A stretch of DNA of 5,727 nucleotides, taken from an uncultured Simplicispira sp. (GTDB lineage Bacteria > Pseudomonadota > Gammaproteobacteria > Burkholderiales > Burkholderiaceae_C). The notes under the pieces were generated by a model. The model saw only the letters and a program-made list of their open reading frames with translations. It ran no database searches and was not told where the DNA came from. Below are positions 1 to 4,972 of this stretch, in pieces. The stretch is taken from assembly GCA_903882725.1 (NCBI GenBank), contig CAIRYF010000371.1:1-5727 (forward strand). Direction: 5' to 3'. A program made the translations under genes and the position numbers. How positions within the stretch are numbered: the stretch's first letter is position 1; every line of letters begins with the position of its first letter.

Positions 1-231
1 GCCGGTATTGTATGGTGGGTCAATATAAATACAATTAACCTTACCTTCAAATTCAGGCAATAGACTTTTCAAGACCTCTAAATTATCACCATGAATAATT
101 CGGTTGTCGGTGGTATTTTTTGGCGTGCCGGGCTGTGCGGAAAAACTGTATTTTTTGTCTAGTAAGCGAAACGGCACATCATGGTGATGGTTTACCACTT
201 TTTCTTTACCTACCCAATGCAGTGTTGGCAT
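1..231 (-). CDS. Site-specific adenine DNA methyltransferase, type III Mod-like (N-terminal fragment)
   Basis: This is the first 77 codons of a gene that continues past the left edge. It starts at an ATG at 231 and stays open to base 1. The product begins MPTLHWVGKEKVVNHHHDVP and contains IIHGDNLEVLKSLLPEF (about residues 45-61), followed by IYIDPPYNTG (68-77). DPPY is catalytic motif IV of amino-N6-adenine methyltransferases, and its position near the N-terminus, ahead of the AdoMet motif, fits the beta class that includes type III Mod subunits. In such systems the protein modifies adenine in the recognition site and partners a Res helicase-nuclease. Neither Res nor the target-recognition domain is visible here, so the type III assignment is inferred. 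The DNA is AT-rich, unlike everything to its right, which suggests acquisition by transfer. The start lies 20 bp after the GNAT toxin stop with only a weak purine-rich ribosome site, so co-transcription with the toxin is possible. An orphan methyltransferase is the main alternative. Confidence 0.85.
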   Translation of the reverse strand, partial: MPTLHWVGKEKVVNHHHDVPFRLLDKKYSFSAQPGTPKNTTDNRIIHGDNLEVLKSLLPEFEGKVNCIYIDPPYNTG

Positions 232-251
232 ATTATTTCTATTTTCAGTTT

Positions 252-734
252 TTACAGTGGTAGATATAACGTGAGCGCGTTTTCCGAGGTCTGGATGAAG
301 CCGTAGCGCTGGTAAAAAAAGGCTGCCGGGGTGTCTTTGGCATCCACCACCAGCACACGCACGCCCAAGGTTTGCCGCAGCGACAAGGCCAGGTTCACCG
401 CGTGACCCAGCAGCAGCTGGCCATATCCCTTGCCTTGCTCGGCAGCGGCCACCGCCAATCGGCCAACGCGCACCGCGGGGACGGGGTAAGCGGGCAGGCG
501 TTGGCGGTCGGCCTCTTGTAGCGCGCTCAAGGTCAGTTGTGCGGCAGACAAAGTGCAGTAGCCCAGGATGCGCGCAGGGTCGCCACTGTCGGTCAGCACA
601 TGGGTGGTGGCAATGCCGTCGCGCTGGTGCTGGCTTGCGCGTTGTTGCAGGTAGCTATCCAGTGCGGTGGTGCCACTGACAAAACTGCTGCGCTGGTGCC
701 AGCGGGCATCAAGCGGGGCAAAGTGCAGCGCCAT
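252..734 (-). CDS. GNAT-family acetyltransferase toxin (TacT/AtaT-like) of a type II toxin-antitoxin pair
   Basis: This encodes a 160-residue single-domain GNAT acetyltransferase. Toxins of the TacT/AtaT/KacT group acetylate the amino group of aminoacyl-tRNA and stop translation; that role is known for the family and inferred here. The acetyl-CoA binding segment is visible as VGRLAVAAAEQGKGYGQLLLG (residues 90-110), with the Q-G-K-G-Y-G loop at 100-105. The C-terminal AFFYQRYGF (138-146) carries Tyr141, which matches the proposed general-acid tyrosine of TacT. The length is normal for the group and the gene looks intact. The ATG lies 3 nt after the antitoxin stop (TGA-GCC-ATG), with no good ribosome site of its own, so its translation is probably coupled to the antitoxin. 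Base composition is GC-rich like the chromosome, unlike the methyltransferase that follows. A housekeeping acetyltransferase is unlikely given the DUF1778 partner. Which tRNA is targeted cannot be read from the sequence. Confidence 0.9.
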   Translation of the reverse strand: MALHFAPLDARWHQRSSFVSGTTALDSYLQQRASQHQRDGIATTHVLTDSGDPARILGYCTLSAAQLTLSALQEADRQRLPAYPVPAVRVGRLAVAAAEQGKGYGQLLLGHAVNLALSLRQTLGVRVLVVDAKDTPAAFFYQRYGFIQTSENALTLYLPL

Positions 735-737
735 GGC

Positions 738-1010
738 TCAACGGGATACTAGGGCGGCGGCGTTGTGCATGGCTTGGCGCAGGCGCTCGTTGGGCTGGAA
801 TGGGGCATCGAGCGCAGCCAAAAAGCAGCGCGACTCGTCCTCAGACAGCAGCACCACCGCGTCGGCGGCGATGGCGTTGTCTGCCTCGCGCAACACCGCT
901 TGGCGCACAAAGGCCGAAACGGGCAGACCACGCAGCGCGGCGGCCTTGGCAATGCGGCGCTTGTCGTGGGCATCAAGGCGAAGGTCTAAACGGGCGGTGG
1001 TGGTAGTCAT
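738..1010 (-). CDS. DUF1778 ribbon-helix-helix antitoxin (TacA/AtaR-like)
   Basis: This encodes a 90-residue antitoxin lying directly upstream of the GNAT toxin. The N-terminal half (TARLDLRLDAHDKRRIAKAA... to about residue 43) has the beta-strand/helix/helix pattern of a ribbon-helix-helix DNA-binding domain. The C-terminal half, with LSEDESRCFLAALDAPFQPN (56-75), is the conserved DUF1778 tail that in characterised pairs wraps the GNAT toxin and blocks its active site. The protein should repress its own operon together with the toxin. An upstream in-frame ATG at 1070 would add 20 residues that do not resemble the family and would bury the operator. The start at 1010 is preferred because GGAG lies 6 nt before it and the family normally starts a few residues before the first strand. 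The gene appears complete. It lies 66 bp after the yejA-like stop, with its own probable promoter in between. Confidence 0.9.
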   Translation of the reverse strand: MTTTTARLDLRLDAHDKRRIAKAAALRGLPVSAFVRQAVLREADNAIAADAVVLLSEDESRCFLAALDAPFQPNERLRQAMHNAAALVSR

Positions 1011-1016
1011 GGCGGG

Positions 1017-1020
1017 CTCC
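1017..1020 (-). promoter_or_regulatory. Ribosome binding site of the antitoxin
   Basis: GGAG on the minus strand, 6 nt before the ATG at 1010. It fixes the antitoxin start there rather than at the longer in-frame ATG at 1070. The toxin ATG has no comparable site, which would favour antitoxin over toxin synthesis. Confidence 0.7.
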
Positions 1021-1023
1021 TTT

Positions 1024-1042
1024 GTACGGTATCTTACCGTAC
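1024..1042. promoter_or_regulatory. Perfect inverted repeat, likely operator of the toxin-antitoxin operon
   Basis: GTACGGTA and TACCGTAC form a perfect 8-bp inverted repeat around a 3-nt centre (tct on the plus strand). It ends 13 bp upstream of the antitoxin ATG, next to the ribosome site. Ribbon-helix-helix antitoxins bind short palindromes at their own promoter, so this is the expected operator. On the minus strand, TAAGAT (1031-1036) within the repeat matches the -10 consensus at 4 of 6 positions, so bound repressor could cover the promoter. No convincing -35 box was found, and the implied leader would be very short, so the -10 assignment is weak while the palindrome itself is certain. 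Confidence 0.75.
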
Positions 1043-1076
1043 TTAACGGATTCCACCGCTTGTACCCCAAGGTCTT

Positions 1077-2924
1077 TTATTTGGTCGCCATCACAATCGG
1101 CGATGCCACGCGCGCCCACCACGTATCAATCACCCACGTCTCGCCGGGCGAGTACGGCGGCACGGTGGCGGGGCGCTCTAGGCGCCAAGCGTCGTAAACC
1201 ATGCGGTGCGTGGGCGCGGTCCACTGCGGAATCAAATAGTGGCCGTGGGCAATGGCGCGGTCCAGCGCATGGCAGGCCGGCAGCAATTGGGCTTCGCTCT
1301 TGGCGCTGGTCAGGGCGGTGACGAAGGCATCAACCGCTGGGTTTTTGACACCGGCAAAGTTGCCTGAGTCTTCGGTGTCGGCGGCTTGGCTGCCAAACAA
1401 GTCGGCAAACTCTTGGCCGGGGTTGTTGGTGCCGCCGTAGGCGATGCTGGTGATATCAAAGTCGAAGTTTTGCAGCCGCTGCTGGTACAGCGCAAAGTCC
1501 ACCGAGCGAAAACGCAGCTGGACGCCAAGTTTTTCAAGGTTGCGCATCCACGGTGCCACGGTGCGCACGCCGCCGTCGTTGCTGTCCATGTATTCCAGCG
1601 CCAGCGCTTGGCCGGCCGCGTTGCGCAGCACGCCGTCCTGCACGCGCCAGCCAGCGTCGTGCAGCAGTTGCTGGGCGCGGCGCAGGTTGGCACGCAGCGA
1701 CGACGGCGGATCGGTGCTGGGCGGCGCGGCCATAGCGCCAAAGGCGGCGGCGGGCAGCTCTTTGCGCCACGGCTCCATCAGCGCCAGCTCTTGCGGTGAC
1801 GGCAGGCCGTGTGTCTCGCAGGCGGTGTTGCCAAACAGGCCGTTGACGCGCTGGTACGCGCCATAAAACATCTGCCGGTTCATCCACTCAAAATCGACCG
1901 CCAGCCCCAAAGCTTCGCGCACGCGCACGTCCTGCAAGAGCGGACGGCGGGTGTTGAGCACATAGCTTTGAAAACCCGAGGGCAGCTTGTGCGCAAACTC
2001 GCCCTTGACCAGCTCGCCAGTGTTAAATTTTTTGCCGTTGACGCGCCGCGCCCAGTCGCCCGCGCTGAAAAAGCGCATCAAGTCAAATTCGCCCGCCTTG
2101 AGCGCTTCGAGCCGGGCGGTGGCATCTTTGTAGATTTTGACGGTGATGCGCTCAAAGTTGGCCGTGCCACTGCGCACGTTCAGGTCGCGCGCCCAATACT
2201 GGGGGTCGCGCACATAAGTGATGTCTTTGCCAAAACGCACTGGGCCGATTTTGTAAGGGCCGCTGCCCAGGGGCTGGTCTGTCACCACCTGGTCAAACGG
2301 CTTGGGCTGGCCGCCTTGCGCTCCAGCCTCTGCGCCCCAGTCGCGGCTGAACACCGGCAGACCGCCGACCGTCAGCGGCAGTTCGCGGTTGGGTTTGTGG
2401 AAGCGGTAGCGCACGGTGTGGTCGTCAATAACGTCAACCCCCGCCACATCCATCAGCATGGTTTTGTAACCCGGCGAGGTGTGCGGGCCGACCAGCGTGT
2501 CGTAGCTGTATTTGACGTCCTGCGCCAGCACCGGTTTGCCGTGGTGAAAGCGTGCCTCGGGCCGCAGGCGGAACGTGGCCGAGAGGCCATCGGGCGCGAC
2601 GTCAACCTCCTGCGCCAGCAGGCCATAACCGGCGGCGGTTTCGTCCAGCGAGCCGGTCAGCAGCGTGTCAAACATCAGCTGCGCCAAATAGGCCGGCGCG
2701 CTGCCTTTGATGGTGAACGGGTTGTATTTGTCAAACGTCGAGGCGCGCGAATTGCTGACCAAGCGCAGCTCGCCGCCCTTGGGCGCGCTGGCGTTGACAT
2801 AGTCAAAATGCGCAAAGCCCGCCGGGTATTTCAGCGTGCCCCACAGCGCGTAGCCATGCGCCGCCCAAGCCGGCACGGCGCACAGCGCTAAACCACCCAA
2901 AGCACACATCGTAAAAAACCGCAT
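1077..2924 (-). CDS. yejA: Periplasmic oligopeptide-binding protein of an ABC transporter, YejA-like (SBP family 5)
   Basis: This encodes a 615-residue substrate-binding protein that would capture peptides (microcin C-type or oligopeptides in studied YejA proteins) in the periplasm and deliver them to a permease. A Sec signal peptide, MRFFTMCALGGLALCAVPAWA, ends in A-W-A just before AHGYALWG. The mature start HGYALWGTLKYPAGFAHFDYVN plus APKGGELRL (about 48-55) is typical of the YejA branch. PLGSGPYKIG (218-227) is the family 5 signature region, and the C-terminal lobe runs to the end without a break. The length fits YejA-type proteins. The ATG at 2924 is chosen because it gives a compact signal peptide; a GTG at 2939 would add five residues (MQNCR). 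Neither start has a clear ribosome site. No yejB, yejE or yejF permease/ATPase gene follows; a toxin-antitoxin pair occupies that place. The substrate is not predictable from the sequence. Confidence 0.88.
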   Translation of the reverse strand: MRFFTMCALGGLALCAVPAWAAHGYALWGTLKYPAGFAHFDYVNASAPKGGELRLVSNSRASTFDKYNPFTIKGSAPAYLAQLMFDTLLTGSLDETAAGYGLLAQEVDVAPDGLSATFRLRPEARFHHGKPVLAQDVKYSYDTLVGPHTSPGYKTMLMDVAGVDVIDDHTVRYRFHKPNRELPLTVGGLPVFSRDWGAEAGAQGGQPKPFDQVVTDQPLGSGPYKIGPVRFGKDITYVRDPQYWARDLNVRSGTANFERITVKIYKDATARLEALKAGEFDLMRFFSAGDWARRVNGKKFNTGELVKGEFAHKLPSGFQSYVLNTRRPLLQDVRVREALGLAVDFEWMNRQMFYGAYQRVNGLFGNTACETHGLPSPQELALMEPWRKELPAAAFGAMAAPPSTDPPSSLRANLRRAQQLLHDAGWRVQDGVLRNAAGQALALEYMDSNDGGVRTVAPWMRNLEKLGVQLRFRSVDFALYQQRLQNFDFDITSIAYGGTNNPGQEFADLFGSQAADTEDSGNFAGVKNPAVDAFVTALTSAKSEAQLLPACHALDRAIAHGHYLIPQWTAPTHRMVYDAWRLERPATVPPYSPGETWVIDTWWARVASPIVMATK

Positions 2925-2932
2925 GCGACAAT
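2924..2932 (+). promoter_or_regulatory. Possible extended -10 element for fabI
   Basis: TGCGACAAT has the TGn extension plus a hexamer (GACAAT) matching TATAAT at 4 of 6 positions. It lies about 92 bp upstream of the fabI start and overlaps the beginning of yejA on the other strand. No recognisable -35 box lies 16-18 bp upstream. The region 2933-3024 holds no better promoter candidate that I can see. This is a weak call. Confidence 0.25.
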
Positions 2933-3013
2933 TCTGCACCAGCTTTTAGCGGCCCTTTTCCCCAGCGCCGCTAGCCGCATTGGGCCCCTATCCAACTGCA
3001 TCCAAACCCGTTC

Positions 3014-3018
3014 AGGAG
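3014..3018 (+). promoter_or_regulatory. Ribosome binding site of fabI
   Basis: AGGAG, 6 nt before the ATG at 3025. It decides the start: the frame is open upstream to an ATG at 2980, but those 15 extra residues are not part of FabI and have no comparable site. Confidence 0.85.
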
Positions 3019-3024
3019 AAAAAT

Positions 3025-3834
3025 ATGACCCAAAACACAGGCTTTCTTACCGGCAAAAAACTGCTGATCACCGGTGTGCTGTCCAACCGCTCCATCGCCT
3101 ACGGCATTGCCAAAGCCTGCCACGCACAAGGCGCTGAACTGGCCTTCAGCTACGTCGGCGAGCGCTTTAAAGACCGCATTACCGGCGTTGCCGCCGAGTT
3201 TGATTCGACGCTGATTTTTGACTGCGACGTCGCCAGCGACGAGCAAATTGAGCGGATGTTCAGCGACCTGTCGCAAACGTGGCCCAAGATGGACGGCTTT
3301 GTCCACGCCATCGGCTTTGCCCCGCGCGAGGCGATTGGCGGCGATTTTCTCGACGGCCTGTCGCGCGAAGCCTTTCGCATTGCGCACGACATCAGCGCCT
3401 ACAGCTTTCCGGCCATGGCCAAGGCCGCGCTGCCGTACCTGAACGACAAAGCTGCCCTGCTGACGCTGTCGTATTTGGGCGCGCTGCGCACCATTCCCAA
3501 CTACAACACCATGGGCTTGGCCAAGGCCAGCTTAGAAGCCAGCGTGCGCTATCTGGCCGAATCGCTCGGCCCCAAGGGCGTTCGTGTCAACGGCATCAGC
3601 GCTGGCCCCATCAAAACGCTGGCCGCCAGCGGCATCAAAGACTTTGGCAAGCTGCTGGGTAGGGTCGCTGGTGCCTCGCCGCTGCGGCGCAACGTGACGA
3701 TTGAGGACGTCGGCAACGTGGCCGCTTTCATGCTGTCGGACTTGGCCAGCGGCGTCACCGCTGAGATCACCTATGTCGATGGCGGTTTCAGCCAAACCGC
3801 TGGCATCAGCGCCAGCAGCGACGCTTTGGCTTAA
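3025..3834 (+). CDS. fabI: Enoyl-[acyl-carrier-protein] reductase [NADH] FabI
   Basis: This encodes a 269-residue cytosolic enzyme that reduces trans-2-enoyl-ACP to acyl-ACP with NAD(P)H, the last step of each elongation round in type II fatty acid synthesis. It is a short-chain dehydrogenase/reductase of the FabI type. The start [20 protein letters not shown] (about 10-29) is the cofactor-binding segment with the FabI form of the glycine-rich loop. HAIGFAP (94-100) borders the substrate and triclosan pocket. The catalytic set is present: Tyr150, and Tyr160 with Lys167 in the Y-x6-K arrangement ([12 protein letters not shown]). [14 protein letters not shown] (194-207) is the substrate-binding loop, and VDGGFS lies near the end. 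Length and motifs match the proteobacterial enzyme, and nothing is missing. The gene is divergent from yejA and followed after 120 bp by the ligase, which probably has its own expression signals. FabI is the target of triclosan; no obvious resistance change can be judged by eye. Confidence 0.98.
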   Translation: MTQNTGFLTGKKLLITGVLSNRSIAYGIAKACHAQGAELAFSYVGERFKDRITGVAAEFDSTLIFDCDVASDEQIERMFSDLSQTWPKMDGFVHAIGFAPREAIGGDFLDGLSREAFRIAHDISAYSFPAMAKAALPYLNDKAALLTLSYLGALRTIPNYNTMGLAKASLEASVRYLAESLGPKGVRVNGISAGPIKTLAASGIKDFGKLLGRVAGASPLRRNVTIEDVGNVAAFMLSDLASGVTAEITYVDGGFSQTAGISASSDALA

Positions 3835-3841
3835 AACCGGC

Positions 3842-3871
3842 TTGAAATGGGCCTGAAACTGCGAAAATTAT
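3842..3871 (+). promoter_or_regulatory. Candidate promoter upstream of the ligase gene
   Basis: TTGAAA (3842-3847) and AATTAT (3866-3871) are separated by 18 bp. They match the sigma-70 -35 (4-5 of 6) and -10 (4 of 6) boxes loosely. Transcription from here would give a leader of about 75 nt that includes the repeat-like segment before the ligase start. Weak evidence, based on sequence match only. Confidence 0.25.
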
Positions 3872-3882
3872 GCAAATAGTGG

Positions 3883-3930
3883 TCAAAAATGCCTCTAGCC
3901 CTTATCTAGCAAGCGCTTCTAGCTATCAAT
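3883..3930. repeat. Dispersed-repeat-like intergenic segment (Comamonadaceae type)
   Basis: The segment reads TCAAAAATGCCTCTAGCCC, then TTATCTAGCAAGCGCTT, then CTAGCTATCAA. From memory, very similar strings (caaaaatgcctctagcgctt, then an aagcgc core, then agctat) recur between genes in Comamonadaceae chromosomes, so I infer a degenerate copy of that family. What is directly visible is the self-complementary octamer AAGCGCTT at 3911-3918, repeated at 3942-3949, and CTAG occurring three times. It lies between fabI and the ligase gene, about 50 bp after the fabI stop. No strong hairpin plus T-run follows fabI, so a terminator role is not supported. Confidence 0.5.
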
Positions 3931-3954
3931 AAATGAGTTAAAAGCGCTTATCTG

Positions 3955-4866
3955 ATGCCCTTTATGCCATCAATGCCCTCAATGCTCCACCGCCGCCGCG
4001 CCCTCACTCTGTTGGCGCTGGCGGCGTGGGGCATTGCAGTTGCTGCCGACGCCCCAGCGCTGCTGCTGGCGCAGATCTATCGCCCCGGCATGGCGTTGCA
4101 GGACTACTGGGTCAGCGAAAAATACGACGGCGTGCGCGGTTACTGGGACGGGCGCAGTCTGCGCACGCGCGGGGGCGAAACCGTCCACGCCCCCGCGTGG
4201 TTCACCGCCGACTGGCCCCAAACCGCACTGGACGGCGAACTGTGGGCCGGGCGCGGCCAGTTTGCGCAGGCGCAGTCCACCACGCGCCGCGCCGACGCGG
4301 GCGACAGCGCTTGGCGGCAAATACGTTTTATGGTGTTTGACCTGCCCGCGCACCCCGGCAGCTTTGACGAGCGCTTGCCCGCCTTGCAAACGGCGGTAGC
4401 GCGTATCGGCCAGCCGTGGGTGCAGGCGGTACACCAACAGCGCGTCCCCAGCGACGCAGCGCTGCAAGCGCTGCTGCAAAGCACCGTGCAAGCGGGCGGC
4501 GAGGGGCTGATGCTGCACCGGGGCAGCTCGCTCTACCGCGCTGGGCGCAGTGACGACCTGATCAAAGTAAAAACCCACGACGATGCCGAAGCGCGTGTGG
4601 TCGGCCACCTGCCCGGCCAAGGCAAATACGCCGAACGCTTGGGCGCGCTGCTGGTGGAGACGCCCAGCGGCCAGCGCTTCAAACTCGGCACCGGCCTGAG
4701 CGACGCCGATCGCATCCATCCGCCGCCCATTGGCAGCTGGGTGACTTACCGCTTTCGCGGCAGACACGACAGCGGCCTGCCGCGCTTTGCCAGCTTTGTG
4801 CGCGTGCGCCACGACGTCCAAGATGTCCAAGGTATCCAAGGTGTCCCAGACCGGCCAACACCATAA
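3955..4866 (+). CDS. ligE: Secreted ATP-dependent DNA ligase, LigE type
   Basis: This encodes a 303-residue ATP-dependent DNA ligase consisting of only the adenylation and OB-fold domains, with an export signal. It would seal nicks by the ligase-AMP pathway, probably in the periplasm; uptake-related DNA repair is a proposed role for LigE in other bacteria. Residues 13-33 (RRRALTLLALAAWGIAVAADA) form a signal peptide with likely cleavage after A-V-A or A-D-A. Ligase motifs are all visible: motif I EKYDGVR with Lys56 as the AMP-accepting residue, motif III LDGELW (92-97), IIIa RFMVFDL (124-130), IV GEGLMLH (182-188) and V DLIKVKTHDDAEA (201-213). The OB domain runs to about residue 285 (YRFRGR, LPRFASFVRVR). 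Four in-frame ATGs (3955, 3964, 3973, 3982) precede the signal peptide and none has a clear ribosome site, so the start is uncertain. The last ~18 residues are a low-complexity tail made from 9-bp repeats. Confidence 0.93.
   Translation: MPFMPSMPSMLHRRRALTLLALAAWGIAVAADAPALLLAQIYRPGMALQDYWVSEKYDGVRGYWDGRSLRTRGGETVHAPAWFTADWPQTALDGELWAGRGQFAQAQSTTRRADAGDSAWRQIRFMVFDLPAHPGSFDERLPALQTAVARIGQPWVQAVHQQRVPSDAALQALLQSTVQAGGEGLMLHRGSSLYRAGRSDDLIKVKTHDDAEARVVGHLPGQGKYAERLGALLVETPSGQRFKLGTGLSDADRIHPPPIGSWVTYRFRGRHDSGLPRFASFVRVRHDVQDVQGIQGVPDRPTP
4816..4851 (+). repeat. Degenerate 9-bp tandem repeat encoding the ligase C-terminal tail
   Basis: Four consecutive units read GTCCAAGAT, GTCCAAGGT, ATCCAAGGT and GTCCCAGAC. 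They translate as V-Q-D, V-Q-G, I-Q-G, V-P-D. The units lie after the OB fold and just before the stop, so unit number could change without harming the ligase core. This looks like replication slippage. Confidence 0.75.
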
Positions 4867-4877
4867 AGATGCCGACT

Positions 4878-4906
4878 ATTACTATCAAAAAATTACTATC
4901 AAAAAA
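4878..4906. repeat. Exact 14-bp tandem duplication
   Basis: ATTACTATCAAAAA occurs twice in a row (4878-4891 and 4892-4905), and the period continues one further base. It lies 11 bp after the ligase stop and leads straight into the hairpin that follows. The second copy supplies part of the A-run at the hairpin base. Confidence 0.85.
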
Positions 4907-4948
4907 ATAGCTGTAAGCGCACGTATACAGTGCGCTTGCAGCCATTTT
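4904..4948. terminator. Probable bidirectional transcription terminator between convergent genes
   Basis: A long inverted repeat: left arm 4904-4922, 7-nt loop 4923-4929 containing GTATAC, right arm 4930-4948. The inner 13 positions (4910-4922 with 4930-4942) pair fully apart from one T/G wobble at 4914/4938. After one A/C mismatch (4909/4943), five more A-T pairs extend the stem (4904-4908 with 4944-4948). The A-run on the left becomes a U-run for minus-strand transcripts of the decarboxylase; ATTTTG on the right gives a short U-run for ligase transcripts. Its position between two genes that end facing each other supports the role. The arms (AGCTG, AAGCGC) also resemble the repeat family proposed in the fabI-ligase gap, so it may be a repeat copy serving as terminator. 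Confidence 0.7.
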
Positions 4949-4972
4949 GCCTGCTATTTATGGGCTATTTAA

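Noticed and set aside
1..1076. CRISPR array, transposase or attachment site at the accessory end
   Set aside because: No regularly spaced repeats, no transposase fragment, no tRNA gene and no terminal inverted repeats are visible. The only dyad is the short TA operator.
667..1197. 176-codon plus-strand open frame across the toxin-antitoxin region
   Set aside because: It is low-complexity (rich in Arg, Ala and Ser), crosses the antitoxin and its operator, and has no recognised domain. The minus-strand DUF1778 and GNAT genes explain the region.
1809..2891. 360-codon open frame on the plus strand, antisense to the yejA-like gene
   Set aside because: It lies wholly inside a well-supported gene on the other strand, shows no domain I recognise, and is the usual by-product of GC-rich codon bias.
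3979..4839. 286-codon open frame on the minus strand, antisense to the ligase gene
   Set aside because: The ligase frame carries all nucleotidyltransferase motifs. The antisense product has no recognisable family and no start signals.
4679..4945. 88-codon minus-strand open frame spanning the hairpin and the ligase 3' end
   Set aside because: It starts inside the terminator hairpin, overlaps the ligase antisense, and its hydrophobic stretch comes from translating the A/T-rich tandem repeat.
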